Shown here piece after piece: positions 23,348 through 34,092 of a stretch of 64,000 nt of DNA (positions are counted from its first letter, which is position 1; every line of letters starts with the position of its first letter). The stretch comes from Cordia subcordata (Eukaryota; Streptophyta; Magnoliopsida; Boraginales; Cordiaceae). A model generated the notes under the pieces. The model had not been told where the DNA came from. It ran no database searches and saw only the letters and a program-made list of their open reading frames with translations. The position numbers and the translations under genes were made by a program. Where the stretch lies: positions 9,708,001-9,772,000 of the forward strand of contig JAPTOF010000010.1 of NCBI GenBank assembly GCA_028554755.1, written 5' to 3'.

Positions 23348-23786
23348 GGTGGCCCTAGAAGCATTCTACAATTTAACTTTGCAGAAGGTACTATTTACTA
23401 GTATACCACATAATCTTTTGTTCTATTTATATATATAAATCCTACCACTTGACTTCCTTATCTAAAAATACTAATTTCGTTCTCTATCGAACGCAGATGC
23501 TTCAATAAAGTATGTAAAATATAAGATTGATGTACTACATAAGGACAATCTAAGCTATGCTGATACCGTGGTTGAAGATGGTGAATTGTCAGATAAGATT
23601 GAATCAGTTACACATGAGATAAAATTTGAATCTACACCTAATGATGGATCAGTTAACAAAAATATTGCCAAGTATCGTCTAAAAGCAAGGGCTGAACTAA
23701 CTAAATAAGAAATCAAGCCCACCAAATAGGGTGGTCACGCAATATTAAAGCTCTGGAAGCATATCTCTTGCTTAATCCTGATGTTT

Positions 23787-24450
23787 GCATTAGATTGATC
23801 ATATAAATCTTTCCTGACTTTTGTGTTTGACTGGAGTATAATAAAGTTTATGTTCTACAATATTATTCATTGGAAAAATAATAATAAAAAAATTTAAACT
23901 TGATTGTCTTCTAAATTCTTGTCATCTTTCTTTAGAATTTTTAAGTTCGTCTTTATCTATTATGAACTGTAATATACACTTCTTTCATATTAAGAGTGAG
24001 AGGAAACAATAAATCAATGGCAACTGTCTGTTGTATGGAAGGCATATCTGAAAGAGCAGCCAAAAGCCTAATTACCTTGGTGATGCCCTTAAAAGTATCA
24101 ATATATCTAATTATCTATATAATATGAGAAATGCTTAAAAACATATGTGTATTCCAACATAACAAGGTAACATGAGTGTAAAGGGTGTGAGGCCAGCCCA
24201 CCAAACTCTTCCTATGTAAACATGACATATTAGCTGAACGATATTTCTAATATATCTCATCCTCAGAATGTGATGACACTCAAATCTTTTTTTAGATCTA
24301 GATATATATAGTGCTGGCCAGCCAAGTTTATATGGTCTGTACAAGAATTCACCCAAAATAATTGAGCTAGAACTCTAACCTCAACCTAACTACAAAAGTT
24401 TACAATCTGTGTCAACCAGCTTTATGTCAACTGTATCATATCATTTGCAA
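23787..24450. other. 3' flank of PR-10 copy D
   Basis: This is the conserved PR-10 3' UTR and downstream flank (compare 13640-14290), including AATAAAG-like signals and the CTGGCCAGCCAAG segment at about 24313. No gene is seen. Confidence 0.7.
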
Positions 24451-24513
24451 GGGCCTATTTGGATTAATTTTTTTTCTTGAAAAATTACTTTTTTCTTTTT
24501 TGAAAAAAGCATT

Positions 24514-27500
24514 GAAAATAAATTAAAAATTTAAGTGTGGCTAGATACATGAGTCTTTTAGTTTGCCTATGGCCAAGTTCATTGAATCTAAAGGCATTTT
24601 ATGATGCATTTAACTAGGAAGATTAGTGGGGCTCTTAGTGGGTTTCTTTGCATTATGGTACTTAACTAAGGTAGTCTAGAAGTCAAGCTTTACATTATGG
24701 TTAGGAAATATAGAAGTCATTTTTACATTCTAGTTGTAATGTCAAGAGTCTTGTTTTGCACCTATAAATAGGCATGTCTATTTGTATTTCTAAGCAAGTC
24801 AAATGAAATAATTTTTTTACATTTCTCTTTCTCTAATAAAGTGGTATCGAAGCCAAATTTCTTCTAGATTTGAGTGATAGAGAGGAAAAATATGGAGAGA
24901 TGGCAAACAATGGCCTCTTAGTTTTCAGTTTCCTCATATCACAAAATAAAATTATGAGAGTTGGTGTCTTTGTATAAAAGCTATACATGGCCTTCAAGGT
25001 GCATGGAAAATTGTAGAGGAAGGATAGGTGATACCTGATGATGAACAAGCTTTGGCTCAAAACGAAAAAGATGCTTTGTCAAGGACAAGGAAGAAGGATC
25101 AACATGCCTTCATTCTCATCCATCAATGTTTAGATGATACCGTGTTTGAAAAGGTGGCCGATGAAACCTCCTCAAAGAAAGCTTGAGAGATTTTACAAAA
25201 TTCCTTCTAAGGAATAGACAAAGTAAAGAAGGTGAGGCATCAAACTCTAAGAGGTGATTTTGAAGCATTAAAAATGAAAGAGTCCAAATCTATTTCAGAT
25301 TATTGCTTAAGGGTGAAGGCTATTGTAAACCATTTGAGAAGATATGGAGCTAAAGTAGAAGATGTTCATGTAGTGAAGAAGATCTTTTATTCTTTGACAC
25401 CTAAATTTGATTATTTGGTGTGTGTCATTGAAGAGTCCAAAGATTTAGACTCCATTACCATCGAACAATTGGAGGGTTCTTTACAAGGCCATGAAGACAG
25501 GAGTAAAAGGAGACATGAAGAGCCATAGAGCATGTTCTCAAAACCAAACCTTCATTGAAAGATGACAACAAAGAAAACAGCAAAAAAAGACGTGGACGGG
25601 GAAAAAAACGTGGTAGTGGTCGTGGAAGAGGAAGAGGAAATGGTAACAACTCCAATTATAAAAAGAGAAATCAATAATCATTTAAAGGTCGTGGTTGTGG
25701 AAGAGGAAGAGCAAGAGGATGTGGTTACCATCAAGAGACAAATTTAAAGAGGCGTGATAAATCTCAAATTGAGTGATATAATTATCATAAATTTGGCCAT
25801 TACTCTTGGGAATGTCGTAATAATGTTGAAGAAAAGGCCAATTTTGTTAACGAAAAAAAAGATGAAGAAGAGCAAGAAACCATGGCACCTATGCAAGATG
25901 CAACTTCATCTCCTTCACCTACTTCTCCAATTCATGAAGAAAGGTCAAGTGAAAGGCCAATAATAATGAGAAGTTTAAAAGACATTTATGAAGAATTCAA
26001 GGAGATAACTTTTGATCCCAATGATTTTTATTGTGTTTTTGTGGATAGCGAACCATTAAGTTTTGATGAAGCCATGAAAGACAAAAGATGGAGACAAGCC
26101 ATGGACGAAGAAATCAAAGCAATTGAGAAAAATAACACTTGAGAATTGACGACACTTCCCAAGGGTCATAAAGCCATTAGAGTCAAATGGGTTTACAAGA
26201 CAAAGAAGAATACCAATGGAAAAGTAGAAAGACACAAAGCAAGGCTTGTAGCTAAAGGCTATAAGTAAAAGTATGGCATTGATTATGACGAGGTTTTTGC
26301 ACTTGTTGCCCGCATGGAGGCAATTTGTTTGCTTATTGCTTTGGCAGGCAAATGAAGTGGAAGGTTTATCAACTTGATGTAAAGTCGGTCTCTCTAAATG
26401 GCTATCTTGAAGAGAAGGTCTATGTTGAGTAGTCATTGGGTTACATGGTCAAAGGCTATGAAGATAAAATTTTAAAGTTGAAGAAAGCATTATACAGATT
26501 GAAGCAAGATTCAAGGACGTGGAATAGCTGAATTGACAAATATTTTCAAGAAAATGGGTTTGTTTGCTGTCTCCATGAATATGCTTTTTATGTTAAAATT
26601 AATAGTAATAGAGATATTTTGCTTGTATGTCTATATGTGGTGATCTTGTGTTTACTGGTAACAATCCAAGTTTGATGCTTTCAAGAAAGCTATGTCACTT
26701 GAGTTTGAGATGATCGACATAGGGCTGATGTCATACTACTTGGGCCTAGAAGTGAAATAAATGAGAAAGGCATTTTTATAGCTCAGGAAGCTTACACAAA
26801 AGAGGTGCTAAAGAAGTTCGAGATGTTTGACTGTAATCCTATAAACACACCCATGGAAGCTAGAATAAAGCTATCAAAGTTTGACGATCAGAAAAAGATA
26901 AATCCCACTCTTTTCAAAAGTCTTATGGGAACTTTAAGATATTTGACTTGCACAAGGATTGACATCCTTTTTGTTGTTCGGATAGTGAGTCACTTCATGT
27001 AAGAACCCACCTTTACTCATGTGAAAGTTGCTAAAAGAATTCTTCATTACCTGAAGGGTACAATTGACTTTGGGCTATTTTATTCTTCTTCTAGTGATTT
27101 CAAACTTGCGGGATTTTGTGATAGTGATTTTGCGGGAGATATTGATGATAGAAAGAGTACTGCCAGATTTGTATTGTTTATGGGTGATTGTGCTATTTCA
27201 TGGAGTCCAAAGAAACAATCAATTGTCACCCTCTCAACTTGTGAATCCGAATATGTGGCAACAACTTCTTGTGCTCGTCATGATATTTGGCTAAGAAGAT
27301 TGTTGAAGGAGCTCAATTTGCCACAAGAGGAAGCTATAGAAATTTGTATTGACAATAAGTCCATCAAGCACTTGCTAAGAATCCAATGTATCAGGGGAAG
27401 CAAATACATAAACACGAGATATCACTTTGTTAGAGAAAGCATAGCCAAAAAGGAAGTGGAGCTCAAGTATGTGAAGACTAAAGATCAAGTTGTAGATATT

Positions 27501-27912
27501 TTTATGAAGCCCGTCAAGTTTTAAGAGTTTTTGAAAATTACAATCAAGGCTTGGAATAAGGAAGTTCAAATTAAGGGGGAGTATTGAAAATAATTAGAAA
27601 TTCAATTGTGGCTAGATACATGAGTCTTTTTAGTTTACTTATGGCCGAGATCATTGTATCTAAAGGCATTTTATGATGCATTTAACTAGGAAGATCAGTC
27701 GCGCTCTTAGTGGGTTTCTTTGCATTATGGTAATTAACTAAGGAAGTCTAGAAGTCATGCTTTACATTGTGGTTAGGAAGTTTAGAAGTCATTTTTACAT
27801 TATGGTTGTAATATCAAGAGTCTTGTTTTGCACCTATAAATAAGCTTGTACTATTGCATGTCTAAACAAATCAAATGAAATATTGTTTTTCTATATTCCT
27901 CTTCCTCTAACA
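24514..27912 (+). mobile_element. Internally deleted Ty1-copia element
   Basis: The LTRs are 24514-24838 and 27585-27912, about 325 bp each and similar, with scattered changes. The primer-binding site TGGTATCGAAGCC is at 24842-24854 and the polypurine tract AAGGGGGAG at about 27573-27581. At 3.4 kb it is about 1.4 kb shorter than a full copia element, because protease and integrase are missing. No convincing target duplication was found, and both flanks lie within one MITE. Confidence 0.88.
24892..27524 (+). pseudogene. gag-(deleted)-RT-RNase H remnant
   Basis: The gag frame is clear at 25232-25528 ([23 protein letters not shown]2 type). A basic GRG-rich stretch and a zinc knuckle near 25775-25815 follow. 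The sequence then jumps straight to the RT entry region (SFDEAMKDKRWRQAMDEEI at 26058). RT continues with KARLVAKGYK and KYGIDYDEVFA. At 26620-26645 the YVDD site is disrupted by loss of one base (TATGTGGTGAT), which shifts the frame. RNase H at 27021-27524 is long and open (GFCDSDFAGD, TLSTCESEYVA). It lacks the proteins needed for its own integration and carries several stops. Confidence 0.88.
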
Positions 27913-28090
27913 AAAAGGACATTGTTTTGCAACAAATATTTGAATTAGATTTCAAAATAAACTGAAACTTTAAAAAAAAAATTCTTTTTCAGCATTTTCT
28001 AGAAGCCAAAAATTTTAGTTTCTATAAAAAGTAATTTTTTCAAAAGTACTAAAAAAATGCTTTTGAAAAAAATCAATTCAAATGAGCCTA

Positions 28091-29215
28091 AATAGTCCTG
28101 ATAGGATGCATAGCTGAAGCAGCAATGGACTAGACCAATTAAAACCAGGCATGAAACCTCCGCTTAAATGCTGAAGATAGCTTCATCAAACTCGTTAGAA
28201 ATTCTGCAAGCTAGTGATGCTTGTATTAGCATGTCTAGACACGTACGCATATAATTTATAGTATCCATATTCATTCTTAATCGCGTTAATTGGATAATCA
28301 TTTAATTTAGAGATCATTGAACTGTTTCATCAGTCTTATTAGTTTGACTATCAATACTATTTTTAATATTTTGGATAAAATATTATAGTTGTTGTTGTTA
28401 TTATTATTATTAAAAGTTTAATTAATATTTTGAATCACTCAATTAACATATTAACAGTCTACTAGTCGTTGTCACTAATTTGTCAAAAAATTGTTTACAG
28501 TTTTTGCAAATAAAGAGTTTCGGATCTTTCTCAATGGAAATAGGAAGCTAGAAATTAATTGAGCAAGAATGGAGCGGCGTTGCTATTTTTTGACATTGAG
28601 GTTTGTCAGCATTTGCTTGCTAAAGTATATAAGCCAAGTCTAAGGATCAGTTATTTTTAACCCATTTCCAATATCTTGTGTTCTGGATTTTTCCTTGAAT
28701 GCCTGGCTAAAATAGTTGTATTTTCAGTATTAAGTAGTGAATTATTAGCCTGGAAAGATTAACGAAATATAGTGTGAACTATTCTTTGTGTGAAAGTAGC
28801 TGGCCCGATAAATTTGTTCTATGGATGAAAAAAAGAAACTTACCAGTGGGGCTTGTTTTAAACTAAAGAATTGAATTCCGCTTCCCTGACCACGTTATAA
28901 CTGGTTCCTTCATGACGTTATAACTTACAAGATAAAAAGAACAGCTACCATCAAAAAGTGAATGCATATGAAGGAGCAACAATTTTGCGTGATTTGCTGC
29001 ATACAAATTCTGCGTGATTAGTAGATAAATCAATCAACTTAATTAGAAAGTCGTTTTCATTAGATGACACCGAAGTGACGCGTAGTTAGAATTGAACTGT
29101 TAATGCATGGCCTTTAAAGCCTTAAGCAATTCACATGTCCTCATTTAACAATTTGTTTGACACATACGTCAAAAGCACTCTAGACGCTTTGTTAGCTTTT
29201 CTTTTGCAAACTAAA
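28091..29215. other. PR-10 intergenic flank and partial upstream region (copy E)
   Basis: This is conserved with 15240-15660 and 17130-17880. A short GTT/ATT trinucleotide run is at 28386-28411, the same site as the longer microsatellites in the other copies. Upstream sequence of copy E follows until about 29215 (TTGCAAACTAAAC), where similarity to the copy D promoter stops. Confidence 0.75.
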
Positions 29216-29604
29216 CTCTCTAATTTTTTTAGTTTTTAAATTTTAATTTTTTTACTTTTTAATTTTTTATTTTTAATTTAATTTTTTATCTCTAATTTTT
29301 TAGTTTTTAATTATTAATATTTAATCTTTAATATTTTTATTTTTAAATTTAAATTTTTTATTTTTTTAATTTTCTTTAATTTTTAAATTTTGTATTTTTA
29401 AATTTTTATTTTTAATTATTTTTTAACTAATAAGATATAAGATATAAGTACTCTAAACCCAACTTAATTTTTATAACTATAAATAAGACGTTTTATGAAA
29501 AGTATCTTTTAAGTGTATTATAATAAACTAATAACAAACAATCTTTTTTACATAAATTGTCAAATAAGATAAGTATTTTAAAATAAAACCCAAACAAACA
29601 CAGC
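29216..29604. other. AT-rich block replacing promoter, exon 1 and most of the intron of PR-10 copy E
   Basis: This is an extremely AT-rich sequence of TTTTTAATTTTT and similar, then a mixed part ending AAACCCAAACAAACACAGC. The end resembles MITE termini (the reverse complement starts GCTGTGTTTGTTTGGG). A matching left terminus was not found. It lies exactly where copies at 13 kb and 18 kb have about 1 kb of promoter, exon 1 and intron, so it marks an insertion with deletion. Confidence 0.6.
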
Positions 29605-29648
29605 ATTCCTCATCTAAAAGTGCTAATTTCATTCTCTATCGAATGCAG

Positions 29649-29949
29649 ATGCTCCTGTAAATATGTAAAACATAAGATTGATGTAGTAGATAAGGACAAG
29701 TTAAGCTATGCTGACACTGTAGTTGAAGGTGGTGAACTATCAGACAAGATTGAATTAGTTACTCACGAGGTAAAATTTGAATCTACCCCTAATGGTGGAT
29801 CAGTTAACAAAACCATTGTCAAGTATCATCTGACAGCGGGGGGGGGGGGGGGTGAACTCACTGAGGAAGAAATCAAGCCTACCAAAGAAGGTGGTCTCGC
29901 AATAGTTAAGGCTATGGAAGCATACCTCTTGGCTAATCCTGATGTCTAA
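29649..29949 (+). pseudogene. PR-10 copy E, exon 2 only, with a 15-G run
   Basis: Exon 2 follows a conserved acceptor (GAATGCAG, ending 29648). One base is missing in the VKYVKH segment (GTAAATATG against GTAAAGTATG), which shifts the frame at the start. The rest is open to the TAA at 29947-29949. Where other copies read EGTE, a run of 15 G (29838-29852) encodes several glycines and happens to keep the frame. Exon 1 is absent, so no PR-10 protein can be made. The 3' UTR is conserved. Confidence 0.9.
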
Positions 29950-30829
29950 GAAGATGCAAAACAATTATATTCTTGTTTTGTGCTGCAATAGTTTGATCAT
30001 ATATATATGTTTCCAACTTTTGTGTTTGGGTGGAGTGTAATAAATATCGTGTTTGCAATATTATCTATCGGAAAATAAAAATTAATAAAAATATCTAAGT
30101 TTGATCATCTTCTATATTCTTGTCATCTTTATTTAGATTTTTGAAGCTCATTCTTGTCCATTATTATCTTGAACTGTAATATACACTTCGATTCATCTTA
30201 AAAGTGAGAGGAAACAATAAATCAATGACAACTACTGTGTGTAGTACAGAAGGGATATCTAAAAAGGCAGCAAAAAGCCTAGTAGCCTTAGTGATGTCCT
30301 CAAAAGTATCAATATGAGGTGGCCAAGTTTACATGGTTTGTACAAGAAGTCACCCAAAATAATTGAGTTTCCTTTTTTTTGCCTAGTCATTTTTTCAATT
30401 CTTCTCTTTTTCTTTTCTTCTTCCCTATTTTTTTTTTCTTTTATTTTCTTTTTACCTAGCTAGTCAATTGTCTTTTTATCAAATTTCTTTAATTTGTGTG
30501 CAATTATGTTTGACAATATCATCATTGTTCTTAGATTCATTCATGTTTAATGAAAACTAGAAAGACTAGACAGTGGCCAAGAATTAATGAAAACATATGA
30601 AGCTGTCACCTCATTTCAATATCCTCAGTTTTTTAGCGTGTTAGGTCCCCAAGCTGAGCGGAGTTTGATATCGCAAATCCCTACGCTGTTTGCCGTTGCG
30701 CAAAGGATTCAAGCTCGACGTTTCCCTACAGTTAGCCAGTGTGGATGATGCCCTTGTTACCCGTTTGGTTCGGGTACATTTGGCTGATATGAGTAGAAAT
30801 CCATTCGTGGGGGAGGAAGATGAAGTGGT
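29950..30829. other. 3' flank of copy E and unidentified low-copy sequence
   Basis: The PR-10 flank runs to about 30350 and is followed by a pyrimidine-rich stretch. From 30600 to 30880 the base composition becomes more balanced, and a 60-codon frame is open (30690-30872), but I do not recognise it. It has no family motif and could be a gene fragment or chance. Confidence 0.5.
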
Positions 30830-31060
30830 CAGTTTTTCTTTCGGTCATCTTCAAATATTTGAAGCTAGCTAGTTTAAACTATGGTGGCTTTTGACTATTA
30901 GATTTCGTCCTCCTGCTTTCATTGAATGTTTTAGAGCTTGTTTGGCTCTGCTTAATTTGTGGTTTATAATCTAATAGGAAAAAGTAACCCATCACGTGCT
31001 TTTTACTGTTTACATTTTATAAGTCTCAAATAAGCCAAACAGGCTGTCAGATCACTTTGA
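30830..31060. repeat. Target-site paralog without the Helitron insertion
   Basis: The segment 30830-30925 (CAGTTTTTCTTTCGGTCATC through TTTAAACTATGG to CATTGAATGTTTTAG) matches the two flanks of the 31142-40786 insertion put together: 31101-31140 on the left and 40787-40835 on the right. Its continuation after a 112-bp MITE (31046-31065) matches 40846-40860. It therefore shows the pre-insertion state of the neighbouring copy. Confidence 0.7.
30934..31045. mobile_element. Small MITE (112 bp)
   Basis: The ends are GAGCTTGTTTGGCT and, reverse-complemented from the right, AGCCTGTTTGGCT. The paralogous segment at 40820-40860 runs from CATTGAATGTTT into CTGAATCAACTTTG without this block, which supports it as an insertion. 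It is non-coding. Confidence 0.65.
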
Positions 31061-32112
31061 AGCTGGCTAGTTTATGATGGAAATGTTATGTTGAATCTGG
31101 CAGTTATTCCTTTCAGTCATTTTCAATTTTTTTAAAGTCAGTCTATATCTATACTTCTATACTATACTATGCTCTATATATATATAAAATTGTTCCGCAA
31201 GCTAATTTGGACACTCTATGAGTGACACATCAAGCTAATTTGGATGCTCTATGAATAACACATCAACTTTCTTAAACTCTAATAACATGTCGTGTCACAT
31301 GCATAAAGCTCTACTAACATATAACATCATATCACATTTTACTACATTAATTTTAATTTATGAGTTTAAAAAAATTATTAATGACTACTTTTAATAATCC
31401 TTACTTTATCAGGTCAAAAGACTTATTAATAACTACTTTTAACTACACAAATATATGTTTTTATACATTTTTAAAGCAAACTAATTCCCTTCTTCTGTTT
31501 TGAACATTTTTGTCTAATAAGTACCCAAATATACGTTTAATTGTACATTTTTAAAGCAAACCCCTTCGCTTCTTTCGTTCTGAGTATTTTCCTCTAGTAA
31601 ATTTTCTTGACCAGAATTTAAATTTTAAATGAGAAAAACATAATATAGTAGAATTTGAAATTTTTGGAATTAGAATTAAAATATTTTTTTTGACATTAGA
31701 AACAAACTAAGGGAACCCACTAAATCCATTTATTTTACTCAGTCATATTTACACCCATTAAATCCATTTATTCACGCAACCATATTTATAATTCTTCGTC
31801 TATTTGAACTTTTCACGTCTAAGTCCAACAAACCTTTCCACTGACCATATTTACACCAAGCATTCACCCTTCATTGTCACGTATTTGGCCAATAGTAATG
31901 GTTACATCTTATGCTTGGCCGCAATAAGTATCTTGGAGTATTAACCATTCACTATGAGTGTTTAATATACATAATTTTGTTTGATGTTTAACATTAGTTG
32001 TGTCATGTTTACAAATCCATCACAAATCAGTCTCTTATCATTATTGTTGATTTTGTCCTATCTATATGGACAATGTTACTTATCTAAACTTTCGTTAAAT
32101 ATACTTTCAAAA

Positions 32113-33875
32113 GCAACTGTCAAAGTTTTGCCTAGGCTTTTCAAGATAAAGTATGAAAGTGGCACTTTGGATGAACTACTTTATGTTGATGTAAAAAGAG
32201 AATATCGTAATTCATCTGGGCAAATTGTTTTAGGCTTTGTTTGTTTGCAGGAAAATAACATGCAAGGGAAAATATTTTCCTAGGGAAAACATTTTTTTGG
32301 AAAACAGAATGTTTTATTGTGTTTGGTTGTCTCATTGAAAAATATTTTCTGATGTTTGGTTGTTACAGTAAAAAATATTTTTTTAGTGTTTTAATAATAA
32401 AAATCTTACTTTTATTGCTTGATCGAGGCATAGACGGTTAAACAAATAATATGTATACGATGTTGTTATGTGATTTACATTATATATTTCGTATAATACC
32501 TCATGAGAAGCACGAGCAATGCTCAGCAGCAGAGAAACAAGAACAATTCAACTCAGAAAGACAAGCTAATCACTGTTAAACCCAGAAAACTCTACATTTA
32601 TTGCAATAAATAAATGGATAAATTGCAAGATACTAGTTTTTTAGTTACTCTCTTGGATAAAAGATTAGTTCATAATTATTCGAGAAAAGGTTCATTCTTC
32701 ACAAAAAGCTTAACCTTTAAAAAAATCATTTAAAAAATATATTTCAAAAGAAAAAAAAATGCAATAAGGGATTATTTCAGATCTGCAAAAAACGAGTTTA
32801 GATTTGAAAAATTCAAAAAATTTAGAAAACACTTTAAAAAGTTGTATATGTATATACATATATACATACACAGACAGACACATCAAATCTATCTCTTCTC
32901 ACAATTGTGAAAAGACACCAAAAAAAAAAAAAAAAAAACCTGGTTAGAAAGAAGAGGCCAGGAAGATAAAAATATGTAAAAGTCAAACAAAAAAGTTGTG
33001 CTAGGATCTTGAAAAAATAGATGAAAAAACTTGGTTAGGTTATGTTAACTTATCCGATGAGAAAGAAGAGAGAAAGCAAAGGGGAGAGAGAGCGTTTAAG
33101 AGGAGAGAGAGTTTGAGCTTTGGGGAAAATGTTTTCCATGGATTTGGTCGGGAAAATATTTTCCCAAGACATTAGTGATTTTATATCCCATGCAGAGCAC
33201 GAATTTATTTAGCTTCGGTGTGTTTTTAAATTTTTTAAATATTTATAGATGTGATTTTTTATTATTTTTAGGTTTTTGTGTGTTTTTTATTATTTTTAAA
33301 TATTTATAAAAATTAATTTTATTACTTTTTTATTCTTATTTTTATTTTTTTAATTACGATATAAAGCATAAATTAATTAAATGAATGAGTATTTTTGGAC
33401 TTTATTACTTTAAACTCATTAAAAAGAAATATATAAGTTGTGCATAAATATAATTAAATATCTTGTAACTCTATTGTAATAATGAAATTAGTAAGTAGTG
33501 CATAAATATAATTAAATACTATAATATATAAATGTATTAATATATAAATGTATAATAATGTATTAATATTAAAAATAAAATTTATGATAATTTAACAAAT
33601 AAATATATATTAATGTGGTACATTTCTTTAAGTTCCTTTAAATTTAATTATATATAGATAACTAAGCCACCAAAGTTGACCGGAATTCATTTTGCCAGTT
33701 GACTTCTACTTGTGGTGTCACCAAACAATAGAAAAAACAGGAAAACATTTTTCTGTAAGTTATTTTACTGCAAACAAACAGGACCTTGGATTATGCAAAA
33801 GCCGTTCAAGGGAACGTCTTTGGACAGCTACGTGTTATCAGTGATGGTCTAATGCAGATAGTGTTCTTTCCAGAC
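32113..33875 (+). pseudogene. SEUSS/Ldb1-like co-regulator gene fragment
   Basis: Two coding pieces are separated by a transposable element. The first, 32113-32232, reads ATVKVLPRLFKIKYESGTLD then ELLYVDVKREYRNSSGQIVL. The second, about 33786-33875, reads DYAKAVQGNVFGQLRV then ISDGLMQIVFFPDLK and ends at a plausible splice donor (AAG then GTGATA). Joined across the insertion they match, in order, the conserved Ldb1-type region of plant SEUSS and SEUSS-like proteins, which are co-regulators recruited with LEUNIG in flower and organ development. No other exons are recognisable. Because the fragment lies between Helitron-like ends, gene capture is the likely origin. It is not a functional gene. 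Confidence 0.8.
32233..33785. mobile_element. Harbinger-like non-autonomous element in the SEUSS fragment
   Basis: The ends are GGCTTTGTTTGTTTGCAG at 32233 and, reverse-complemented from the right, GGTCCTGTTTGTTTGCAG ending at 33785. They are flanked by TTA on the left and TTG on the right, which fits a decayed 3-bp TTA target duplication. The size is 1553 bp. The interior is AT-rich with inner repeats such as GGGAAAATATTTTCC and no transposase. It interrupts the captured coding piece between the leucine and the following DYAK segment. Confidence 0.75.
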
Positions 33876-34092
33876 TTGAAGGTGATATATAAAATCAATC
33901 ATGTGATTTTGAAGTTAGAGACACTTGTTGTAATATTGTAAAATTTTACTATTTGATAAGACTATTTTTGAATTTTCGAGAATTATGCTCTTTTCTTTAA
34001 ATAAGAAATAAAATTAAAAGATTGATGCTTGTGAAGTATTTTGAGAATTATGCTCTTTTCTTAAATTAATAAATAAAATTCAAAGATTGATC

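Larger units (their letters stand above)
18401..23786 (+). pseudogene. PR-10 copy D, split by a copia element
   Basis: Exon 1 starts at 18401, where the start codon is ATA instead of ATG. It runs to the P-loop at 18549, is interrupted by the copia element, and resumes after the duplicated GGTGG at 23348 to its donor at 23387. The intron is 23388-23496 and exon 2 begins at 23497. Exon 2 has TAA at 23706-23708 and TAG at 23727-23729, then a one-base deletion in the AATATTTAAG segment, and the terminal stop region is lost. The gene is dead by at least four independent lesions. Apart from these it is about as similar to the intact gene as the other copies are. Confidence 0.93.
24451..28090. mobile_element. 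MITE interrupted by a copia element
   Basis: The left end is GGGCCTATTTGGATTAATTT at 24451, and the reverse complement of the right end is TAGGCTCATTTGAATTGATT at about 28090. Removing the copia element leaves about 250 bases of AT-rich sequence with TTTTTCAAAAG-type inner repeats. It is non-coding. The class is uncertain (hAT- or Harbinger-derived). A similar start (AAGGGCCTGTTTGAATTTTG) is seen at 62290. Confidence 0.55.

Noticed and set aside
29216..29604. Complete MITE in place of PR-10 exon 1
   Set aside because: The right end looks MITE-like, but no matching inverted left end or target duplication was found, so it is recorded only as an AT-rich replacement block.
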